The notes beneath the pieces are model-generated. The model was not told the origin of the DNA, made no database searches, and worked only from the letters and a program-made list of their open reading frames with translations. DNA of 64,000 nt from Cucumis sativus (Eukaryota; Streptophyta; Magnoliopsida; Cucurbitales; Cucurbitaceae). Both the position numbers and the translations under genes were made by a program. This document shows, piece after piece, positions 11,354 to 21,020 of the stretch (positions are counted from its first letter, which is position 1; each line of letters starts with the position of its first letter). The stretch covers positions 21,338,607 through 21,402,606 of the forward strand of contig NC_026656.2 of assembly GCF_000004075.3 (NCBI RefSeq), given 5' to 3'.

Positions 11354-13074
11354 GTAAGTTTTTTTTCTTTTTCCTCTTTTTTATTCTTATTCTTGTTTAA
11401 TGATTTTTTTTTGTTTGATATACTGCTTTTAATTATGAACTATCGTGTTCATCATTTTACCATCATTTAACATGTTAATTTTATTATTTGTATCTTTCTT
11501 AATACTGAGCATTCTACCTTCCATTCTATATTAAATTTTTTATAATTTTTTTAAATATTGGGTATCCATTCTGTGTTAATTTCTTTTTAAATATTGGGTA
11601 TCAATTCTGTGTTAATTTCTTTTTAATTGTTGGGTATCCATTCTGTGTTAATTTTCTTTTATTATTGGGCATCCATTCTGTGTTAATTTTCTTTATTACT
11701 AGGCATCCATTCTGTGTTAATTTCTTTTTAATTAATTAGCATCATATATTTGTATTTGGATACTCATTCTTCATTGACACCCATTTTACAGTTAATTACT
11801 TATATCCATATGACATGCCTTAATAATTATGCATAATTAATCAATTAGCCTTCTGTATTTGGTAATACTCATTCTTTATTGGCACCCATTTTACAGTTAA
11901 TTACTTATGTCCATATAACATGCTTTAATAATTATGCATAATTAATCAATTAACATCTGTATTTGGTAATACTCATTCTTCATTGGCATCAATTTTACAG
12001 TCTTTGTTAATTACTTTATACATGTATCCATATGGCATACTCCGTTAATAATTACTGCTATCCATATATTATCCATGTTAATAATTATGCATGATATAAT
12101 TAATATTTGGCAACAACCATTTTTCATTTGGCCTATTAATTAATTAGCAACTTGTATGTGACATTTTCACTCCCTCATTCTAATTATTTGCATGATGTAT
12201 TAATTAATCAGTATGCATATGTGGCTATAATTATTTGATATTCATTTTGGTGTGATTATTTATTTGCAATATTATTTATTTGCATATTGGGCCAAACCTA
12301 CTTTGGTATTCAACTGTTAGTTATTATTTGATATCAATTTGGCCCTCGTTTAATTATGCATTAATCAATTATTTTGCATCCTGCATTAATCAATTATTTT
12401 GCATCCTGCATTAATCAATTATTTTGCATCATTTTGATTTAATTAATTATGTTGCATGTGTTGTATTAATTAATTATCTTGCATCCTACATTAATATCTT
12501 TTACATTTTGCATATATTATCAATGTATTTATTTTATCTCAGCATATTACTTCTAAGTATTTTTCAAATTTCATAATGTTTTGCCATTGTTATTATTTTT
12601 ATTTAAATATAATAATGTAAATTGGAGAAAAAGTATTGTTTTTTATGGATTTTATAATTTAAAATCCATAAATACATGAAATTTTTCCGTTTGAAATTTA
12701 ATTAATAGATTGTTTTTTTAAATTAACACATTTCATATTTTAAATGAGACTGAGTAGTATTTTCTATGAATTTATTAATTCTAGATATATGAAATTTTTC
12801 ATTAAACACCTATGATAGAGATTAAAATATCAAGTTTTGGTATCTTAATATTCTTAAGGTGAATAAAAATCTTTTAAAACAAAAATAAACTTAATTTTTC
12901 TAATGGCTCCTATGCCACCCATAATCATCAATTCATGCTTAGGTTTTACTTTCTTCGATATGAATTGATAAACATGGGACATTTAAACAAAACCTAAATA
13001 AAAACTTTGTTTTGTGAACCTCTATAATTTAATTTAAAAGATAAAATTGGGTAACCATTTTTTGGGTGTTGTAG
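11354..13074 (+). other. Possible intron inside the 5' LTR
   Basis: A consensus-quality donor (CTG|GTAAGT) follows the inferred start by about 100 bases. A good acceptor, with a T-rich tract then GTTGTAG|G, lies near the LTR end. Splicing would remove about 1.7 kb of AT-rich U5 sequence. No transcript evidence is available. Confidence 0.3.
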
Positions 13075-13268
13075 GGTGCTAACACCTTCCCTACACACAA
13101 CTGACTCCCGAACTTAAATCTCTGAATGTACGCAGACCATTTTTTTTTTCTTTTTTTTGGGTGACCAATCACACCTTAATATGGTTGGTGGCGACTTCAA
13201 AACTATTTATTAAAATTAAATAAACGGGGAGGTCGGCCGCTCCGCGTAGCGATCACGTCGCGACAGCT

Positions 13269-13286
13269 TGGCGACTCCACTGGGGA
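13269..13286 (+). other. Primer-binding site, tRNA-Arg type
   Basis: TGGCGACTCCACTGGGGA lies three bases after the 5' LTR. It begins with the TGG that pairs with a tRNA 3' CCA. From memory it differs by about one base from the complement of a plant tRNA-Arg 3' end, the primer reported for Tat/Ogre elements. Which Arg tRNA it matches was not checked. Confidence 0.75.
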
Positions 13287-14193
13287 CATTGCAATGTGTA
13301 AGAGAGTCAAGCCAGTACATTTTTATCTTTTATTCTTATTATATTATAATATGTTGGTTCACTTAATTATTTTTTTTTTATTGATTCATATGTAATATTT
13401 TGTACTATGTTATTGGTACATTTTTTTTCCAACATGCATTTACACACACTCACAAGCCCTCTACCCGGGCTACAACCTTATAGGACTAGAATTGAGGATG
13501 GAGTAGTGTTGACCTTCGAGGGGTTTCGACTCCCGTGTAGGCACATGAAAAATCCTCGCTCAGATTAATTCTTTTGTTATTTCTTAAATAACATTAGAAT
13601 AAGTTTGAAGACCTTTAATTTCTAAGAGTTTAGATGATACCAACACCATGTCAGTTTCTTTTTGACATATTTTATCCAAAAGTCAAATATTCAAATTATT
13701 TTTATTTATTTATTTTAACAAAGTTTCACATTTTCCTAAAATTTTAAATAATACATATTTCATTTAAAAAAAAGAATTTCAATAATAGTATTTTCTATAT
13801 TATTATTATTTTGAGTTTGATATTTAAATTTTATTTATCTTAGTTCCCTAAATTGGTCATTTGGCTTCATGCATACTTTAAAGAAAGTAATGTTTACATT
13901 GTAGAGGTACATGAAAACCTTTATATTCTAAAATTAACTAAATATTAAAAAACAATTAAGCTAAAGTACATAAAATTCTTATTTCTTTTCTTTTTTTTTT
14001 TTTCTTTTTTTTTTTTTTTTGATTTTTGATTTTTGATTTTTGATTTTTAATTTTAATTTTTAATTTTTAATTTTAAATTTTAATTTTAATTTTTCTTTCT
14101 CTTTCTTCCCTTGCTCTTTAGTCTTCAAAGTTTTCAAAATAATCAAAGTAAAACATAGCTCACCCTACTCCAATTCATCATCCTTACAATACG
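13287..14193 (+). other. Retrotransposon leader (5' untranslated region)
   Basis: Non-coding sequence between primer site and gag. It contains poly-T tracts and a short-period repeat (GATTTTT and AATTTTT units) at about 14020-14095. No extra ORF upstream of gag, as found in some Ogre elements, is visible here. Confidence 0.6.
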
Positions 14194-15865
14194 ATGCATA
14201 AAAGTCGAATCGAAGAAGAACAAGATAAAGACATGGATAAAATGAGACAAGATATTAATAGTCTTGGGAACAAGTTTCAAAAATACTGGAATTGCTTTCA
14301 ATAGGAAAAGGAAAAGTCGTCATAGAAACAACACAATCAAGCAATCCAGTTCAAGACACCAATGATCCCATTTATCCCCCAAGATTTATGTCACGCCACA
14401 TGAACGTTACACAGTCTCAAACTGCTCGACACTATGTTGCTATGAATCCACTTTTTGATGTTCCACCTCCTGTCCCAGATATAGAACAATTGGAAGCTCA
14501 GGCTAAAATTCAAGACATAAGGCAAAATGAGAACACTTCGGCTAAGCAAAAACTAGATGTTTTGGAAGAAAGATTGCGAGCAATTGAAGGGACTGATGTT
14601 TATGGAAATATAGAAGCAACACAGTTGTGCTTAGTGCCAGACTTGATCATTCCAGCAAAGTTTAAAGTTCTCGAATTTGACAAATATGATGGATCATCGT
14701 GTCCAAGGAGTCATCTTATAAGGTATCGTAGAAAGATGACAATGCATATTGGTAATGATAAATTGTTGATCCATTGCTTTCAGGACAGTTTGACTGGTCC
14801 AGCTACTCGATGGTATATTCAATTAGATAATACACACATTCATGTTTGGAAGGATTTAGCTGATGCATTTCTAAAGCAATATAAACATAATATTGATATG
14901 GCTCCAGATCGTTTAGACTTGCAACGTATGAAGAAGAAGAATTCAGAAAACTTTAAAGAATATGCTCAACGATGGAGAGATATGGTCGCGGAGGTTCAAC
15001 CACCATTAACAGACAAAGAAATGACGTCTATGTATATGAATACTTTGCGGGCTCCATTCTATGATCGAATGATTGGTAATGCTACAACCAATTTTTGTGA
15101 CATTATTGTTATTGGTGAAAGAATTGAATATGCGATAAAGCACGGGAGATTAGCAGAGGCTTCAGCTGAGTATGAGGGATTAAAGAAAGGAACAACATCT
15201 AAGAAGAAAGAAGATGAGGTTCATGCATTTGGTTTTCCTAATTTAGGGAACCACAAACGTTTTTTTAGCCAAAGAAACATGACCAAAATTTTCTTCATAT
15301 ATAAGCAATGTTTCTCATGTCCCTCATAACAACTATGTACCAACTCACTCTTTCTCTAGAGCCCAAAAGCCTATTAATTCAAACTCTTCTCAACCATTTG
15401 TACAAGGTCAAAGTAGCGAGACCAACTCAGATACATGACAATTTGATCCAATTTCCATGACATATACAGAACTTTTACCTCATCTAATTCAAAATCGACA
15501 GTTAGCTCCTATCCCAATGAATCCTATACAATCTCCTTATCCAAAATGATATGATTCAAATGCTCGATGTGATTATTATGCCGAAGGAGCAGGACACTCA
15601 ATTGAAAATTGTTTGGCTTTAAAAAGGAATGTGCAATCTTTGATTAATGATGGATGGTTAAGCTTCAAAAAAGTTGGTGAGAAGCCGGATGTCAACAACA
15701 ATCCACTGCCTAATCATGAAAATCCAAAAGTGAACATTGTAGATTGCTTTGTTTCAAAAGTGCAAAAATGAAGGAGAAACAGTTTATGCATGTCCACCTG
15801 ATTTCGAGCTTAATACTTGGGATGTTGTAGATATACCTACATTTTCAAAAGAATTTCAAGAGTAA
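14194..15865 (+). pseudogene. Retrotransposon gag, frameshifted
   Basis: An ATG at 14194 opens a short frame that ends near 14304. A shift at about 14270-14290 leads into the main open frame, which runs to 15329. Residues ~125-235 of that frame fit the Retrotrans_gag domain (GPATRWYIQLDN, KYEQ-like helices, then a FKEYAQRWRDMVAEV stretch) that builds the virus-like particle core. Beyond 15329 the reading continues in another frame with in-frame TGA codons at 15436 and 15547. It then reads through a segment with a CDYYAEGAGHSIENC motif, a CxxH/C-like knuckle typical of this lineage's gag C terminus, and GWLSFKK. No protease Asp-Ser/Thr-Gly motif is seen up to about 16.3 kb. The product cannot be full length. 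Confidence 0.85.
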
Positions 15866-16038
15866 TGATTAAGCTTTTATTTGTCAAATTCCTTTTATTT
15901 TATAGTGGCTCTACACAAGGCCACAATGTTTTATTTGCTTTACAATATGAATGTACTGTTTTATTTGTTATTTAATGAAATCTTCGCATTTTCCTTTCGT
16001 TCTTTCCAACTTCTTCTCTCTGCTTTCTTTCTTGCATC

Positions 16039-17259
16039 TTGCAAATTAAACACAAAAGTCCAAACTTTTTCATAGACAACATTCATAAGAACGAAGATGT
16101 TAGTAATTCCAGTTCTACCCTTGATACCTTAATATACACTATGGAATCTGACAAAGAGAGTGACGATGAAAATGCTGGGAGAATATCCTCAGAACTGTTA
16201 AGATTAGTAGAAGAAGAAGATAAGGTCTTAGGTCCTCACCAAGAGCTAGTTGAAGTAATCAATTTGGGTTCTCAGGAGGAATTAAAAGAGGTAAAAATTG
16301 GCACATCAATGACCAGTGAAACTCGAAAAAAAATAATCAATTTGTTACGTGAGTACTCAGATATTTTGCTTGGAGTTATCAGGATATGCCGGGGTTAAAT
16401 ACGGATATTGTAGTACATCGTGTTCCTTTGAAGCCAGAATGCAACCTAGTAAGACAAAAGCTACGTAAAATGAAGCTTGATATATTGTTTAAAATAAAAT
16501 GGGAAGTACTTAAACAATTCGAAACAGTGTTCCTCACAGTCTCCAAATATCCTGAACGAGTGGAAAACATTGTTCCAGTATCCAAAAAGCAAACAAAAAG
16601 ACAGAAAAGTGAGAATGTGTATGGATAGAGATTTAAATCGAGCTTGTCCAAAGACAACTTCCATTTACCTCATATCGACATGTTGGTGGATAACACTGCA
16701 GGATACTCAACTTTCTCCTTCATGGATGGTTTTTCAGAATATAATCAAATTAAAATGACTGAAGAAGATAAAAAAAAAAAAAACAACATTCATTACCTGT
16801 TGGAGAACATTCTGCTACAAAGTAATGCCTTTTGGTTCAAAAAAATGCTGGGGCAAATATCAGTGAGCAATGGTTACACTTTTTCATGATATGATGCATA
16901 AGGAAATAGAGGTGTATGTTGATGATATGATTGCAAAATCCAAAGCAAATGAAGATCATACAACTATACTCCAAAAATTATTTAATTGGTTGAGAAAGTA
17001 TCAATTGAAATTAAATCCATCCAAATGTACATTTGGGGCAACCTCGGGAAAACTGTTCGGATTCATTGTCGGTGAAGAAGGGATCAAAGTAGACCCAGAT
17101 AAAGTGAAGTCTATCATGGACATGCCATCCCCTGAAACAGAAAAAGAAGTTCGAGATTTTCTTGAAAGACTAAATTACATATCCAGATTTATCTCGCATT
17201 TAACTTCAACCTGCGAACCAATCTTCAAGCTTTTACGTAAAAACAATCCAAGAAAATAG
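16039..17259 (+). pseudogene. Reverse transcriptase remnant
   Basis: Fragments in shifting frames cover the Gypsy polymerase. In order they are: an N-terminal DMSET-like linker region from 16039; YQDMPGLNTDIVVHRVPLKP at about 16378-16437 (crossing a frame change); an RVRMCMDRDLNRACPK-like block near 16612-16655; a PHIDMLVDNTAGYS block near 16668; and the catalytic YVDDMIAKS at 16915-16941. The thumb region FLERLNYISRFISHLTSTCEP follows. At least four frame changes and a TAG at 17257 break it. The polymerase Asp-Asp pair is still present. Upstream, 15866-16038 is an AT-rich gap without domain signal, where protease would be expected. Confidence 0.85.
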
Positions 17260-17388
17260 AATGAGGATTGTCAAGAAGCTTTCAACAAAATTAAGCAGTA
17301 TTTGCAGAGCCCACCTGTATTATAATAAGCCATGGTATTTTGATATCAAGCAATACATAATTGTAGAGAAATATGGAGCTTCAGAGAA
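17260..17388 (+). other. Site of RNase H deletion in the retrotransposon
   Basis: Just after the TAG at 17257 the frame gives NEDCQEAFNKIKQYLQSPPV, the start of the connection/RNase H region. It then degenerates within about 40 bases, and integrase-type sequence follows from about 17389. The several hundred bases that normally encode RNase H are absent. Confidence 0.65.
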
Positions 17389-18560
17389 TGACAAGCGCAC
17401 AATAAGAAGGTTGCCATGAACTTTTTCTTAAGTGGTAAAGTTCTTTATAAAAGAAACCATGATATGGTACTCCTTCGATGTGTTGATGTGGAAGAAGCAA
17501 AACAAATTATGACAGAAATTCATGAAGGAATATGTAGAACACATGCGAACGGACATATTATGTCTAGACAAATACTTAGATCTGGTTATTATTGGACAAC
17601 GATGGAATCAGACTGTATAAAATATGCAAGAGAATGTAAAAAGTGTCAAATTTATATGGATAAGATTCATGCAGCAGCATCTCCGTTGCATGTCTTGTCA
17701 GCACCATGGTCGTTTTCTTTATGGGGAATGGATGTTATTGGACCATTGATCCTAAAGCCTCAAATGATCAACATTTTATTCTTGTGGCGATTGATTACTT
17801 CACTAAATGATTAGAGGCACATCTTACTGCAATGTTACAAGAGGAGTGGTGCTCAAGTTTATCAAAAAGAGTTGATCTGTCGTTATGGTCTACCAGAGGG
17901 TATTATTACAGATAATACCAAGAACCTTAATAACAAATGATGGACGAACTTTGTGAGAAATTCAAGATCAATCACAGAAATTCGACTCCATATCACCCCA
18001 AGATGAATGTGGCAGTTGAGGCAGTCAACAAAAATATTAAAAGAGTTATTGAGAAGATGACAACAACATACAAAGATTGACATGAAATTTTACCATTTAC
18101 ACTGCATGGATATCATACATCAGTTCGTACTTCAACAGGGGCAACACCATTTTATTTGGTTTATGGTATAAAAGTTGTCCTACCTTTAGAACTTAAGATA
18201 CCTTCATTGAGAGTTATCATGGAAGCTAAGTTATATGAAGTTGAATGTCGTTATGAGCAGTTGAATTTCATTGAAAAAAAAATGTTTGGCAGCATTAAGT
18301 CACAGACAACTTTACCAAAGAAGACTAATACGAGCATACAATAAAAATTGCACCCTTGAAGTTTTTGAGAAGGAGATTTGGCATTAAAAAGGATATTTTC
18401 ATTTGAAAAGGATCATCGAGAAAAATGGACTCCTAATTATGAAGGTTCGTTTGTGGTGAAAAGAGTTTTCCAGGAGGAGCTTTGCTTTTAACCAATATGG
18501 ATGGTGTTAAGCTAAAAAAATCATGTGAATTCAGATTATGTTCGAAGATATTATGCGTGA
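17389..18560 (+). pseudogene. Integrase remnant
   Basis: The zinc-binding part reads HEGICRTHANGH, then ECKKCQIY (17518-17655), fitting the H2C2 fold. The catalytic core keeps a WGMDVIGPL Asp (about 17725), an ITDN Asp (about 17908) and a Glu in AVEAVNKN (about 18010), now split over different frames. A C-terminal part follows (STGATPFYLVYG near 18136, then WTPNYEG near 18428), ending NSDYVRRYYA-like at 18560. In-frame stops at 17808 and 18078 and several shifts break it. The protein would insert the element's DNA into chromosomes, but this copy cannot make it intact. Confidence 0.85.
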
Positions 18561-19287
18561 GGCCTTTTCATAGAAAATTTCGTAGTGTTGAAAGAAGTCA
18601 AGGGTATTTATAGGAAACTTACATTTAGTTCTTAGAATGTTATTTCATATGTATAAATTATCCCTTACCTCCTCTCTTTGTACTCCTATTCCAAGAATCG
18701 TTGTTATCTTTTCATTTCTTATCATATTTATCAAACACTTCTTTATTTGTCAATCCATTCTTTCAATCCTTTCTTTCATCTTTTTTTTAAAATATCATCA
18801 ACTTATAGTAAACATCAATTTATTCATTAGTCTATTGTTCTATCTATTTGTTAATTAACAATGATTCAGTACAACTTATTGTATTTGCAAACCAAGTAAA
18901 AGCTATGATTTTCTCTTGTTAAGACTTAAGGAATTGTAAGTGTTTACAAGTCCAGACAAATTTCTCTATGATTGTGAGTTGCTGCAATTGGAAGTCTGAA
19001 TCCTAAAGGATTCATGTTTTGTGAAGTCCAAGACGAAAACAACATTATGTCATTACAACATAGTACAATCTTTCGCAGTTTGGATTCATTTGTTTGATAC
19101 GAAGAGAGGCGAGTTCTACAGCTTAAAAAGTTCTCGTGATACATGTCTTATTCTATCCTACGACGATTATGCAGATAGATTGTTAATGGTATTGGTAAAA
19201 TGGAGTAGTGAGCTATTTATTCCTTTGAAAAGCATAATATTTTTAAATTAAACTTCAAATATGTTTTAAAAGAAGGATGAGTCCACT
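18561..19287 (+). other. Retrotransposon 3' untranslated region, unique part
   Basis: Sequence between integrase and the tandem array. A 76-residue open frame at 19021-19251 has no recognised domain and is not taken as a gene. Confidence 0.45.
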
Positions 19288-20915
19288 TTATCAAATCTAG
19301 CCCTAGAGCTAAGATTGGTTTTTTTTTTTTTACAAATTTTGATCAATCGAGCTCAGATATGAAGCTGAGGCCAAAGCCTGTTATCAGGTCCTTTTTCCTT
19401 TATCAAACCTAGTCCTAGAGCTAAGGTTGATGTTTTTCAAATTTTTAAATCGAGCCCAGATATGAAGCTGAGGCCAAAGCCTGTCTATCAGGTTCTTTCT
19501 CATTTATCAAACCTAGTCCTAGAGCTAAGGTTGATGTTTTTTTAAAAAAAAATATTGGTTAAATCGAGCCCAGATATGAAGCTGAGGTCGAAGCCTGTCT
19601 ATCAGGTCATTTCTCATTTATCAAACCTAGTCCTAGAGCTGAGGTTGATTTCTTTTCAAATTAGTTAAACCGAGCCCAGATCTGAAGCTGAGGCCGAAGC
19701 CTGTCTATCAGGTCCTTTCTTTATCAAACCTAGTCCTAGAGCTAAGGTTGATTTCTTTTTCAAAATTTGGTTAAATCGAGCCCAGATCTGAAGCTGAGGC
19801 CGAAGCCTGTCTATCAGGTCCTTTCCTTTATTTATAAACCTAGTCTAGAGCTAATGTTGATTTCTTTTTCAAATTTGGTTAAATCGAGCCTAGATCTGAA
19901 GCTGAGCCGAAGCCTGTCTATCAGGTCCTTTCCTTATATTTATCAACCTAGTCTTAGAGCTAAGGTTGATGTTCTTTTTCAAAATTTGGTTAAATCGAGC
20001 CCAGATCTGAAGCTGAGGCCGAAGCCTGTCTATCAGGTCCTTTCCTTTATCAAACCTAGTCCTAGAGCTAAGGTTGATGTTCTTTTCAAATTTTAGTTAA
20101 ATCGAGCCCAGATCTGAAGCTAAGCCGAAGCCTGTCTATCAGGTCCTTTCCTTTATTTATCAAACCTAGTCTTAGAGCTAAGGTTGATGTCTTTTTCAAA
20201 TTTGGTTAAATCGAGCCTAGATCTGAAGCTGAGGCCGAAGCCTGTCTATCAGGTCCTTTCCTTTATCAAACCTAGTCGTAAAGCTAAGATTGATTCTTTT
20301 TCAAAATTTAGTTAAATCGAGCCCAGATCTGAAGCTGAGGCCGAAGCCTGTCTATCAGGTCCCTTCCTTTATCAAACCTAGTCCTAGAGCTAAGGTTGAT
20401 GTTCTTTTTCAAATTTGGTTAAATCGACCCAGATCTGAAGCTGAGGCCGAAGCCTGTCTATCAGGTCCCTTCCTTTATCAAACCTAGTCCTAGAGCTAAG
20501 GTTGATGTTCTTTTTCAATTTAGTTAAATCGAGCCCAGATCTGAAGCTGAGGCCGAAGCCTGTCTATCAGGTCCCTTCCTTTATCAAACCTAGTCCTAGA
20601 GCTAAGGTTGATGTTCTTTTTCAAATTTGGTTAAATCGAGCCCAGATCTGAAGCTGAGGCCGAAGCCTGTCTATCAGGTCCCCTTCCTTTATCAAACCTA
20701 GTCCTAGAGCTAAGGTTGATGTTCTTTTCAATTTAGTTAAATCGAGCCAGATCTAAAGTTTAGGTCGAAGCCTGTCTATCCTGGTCCATTCCTTTATTTA
20801 TCAAACTTAGTCCTAGAGCTAAGGTTGATGTCCTTTTCAAATTTGGTTAAATCGAGCACAGATCTAAAGCTGAGGTCGAAGCCTGTTTATCAAACTTAGT
20901 CTTAGAGCTAAGATT
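19288..20915 (+). repeat. ~107-bp tandem repeat array, about 15 copies
   Basis: The anchor AGATCTGAAGCTGAGGCCGA and its variants recur at about 19351, 19451, 19566, 19674, 19777, 19886, 19997, 20104, 20213, 20319, 20426, 20531, 20636, 20743 and 20856, a mean spacing near 107 bp. Each unit also holds AAACCTAGTCCTAGAGCTAA and GCCTGTCTATCAGGTCC. Middle copies are most alike, and the outer copies on both sides have more changes. Open frames of 65-109 residues across it come only from the repeat. Such 3' arrays are a known feature of Tat-lineage elements. Confidence 0.95.
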
Positions 20916-21006
20916 ATTTTTTTTTTGTCTCTCTCAAAAAATAAAAAATTGGCCCAAATACCTTATCTATTACCTTTGTCCACCTTTAAATATTTTCAGG
21001 ATGGAC

Positions 21007-21016
21007 AAAGGGGGGC
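21007..21016 (+). other. Polypurine tract
   Basis: AAAGGGGGGC just before the 3' LTR (followed by AAAC|TGTAGATACC) is the expected plus-strand primer site. Confidence 0.75.
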
Positions 21017-21020
21017 AAAC

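Larger units (their letters stand above)
10814..13265 (+). repeat. 5' LTR (2452 bp)
   Basis: Starts TGTAGATACC and ends CGTCGCGACA. It matches 21021-23467 along its full length with few substitutions and many one- or two-base indels. Internal tandem repeats include three ~38-bp pyrimidine-rich units at 11051-11160, five ~35-bp units with ATCCATTCTGTGTTAATTT at about 11555-11735, and three ~25-bp units at about 12356-12432. A TATA box lies at 11225-11230. An open frame of 106 residues near 10985 follows these repeats and is not taken as a gene. Confidence 0.95.

Noticed and set aside
19767..20487. Open frames in the 107-bp array (65-109 residues)
   Set aside because: The repeated peptide is a by-product of the tandem DNA units; frames change between units with indels.
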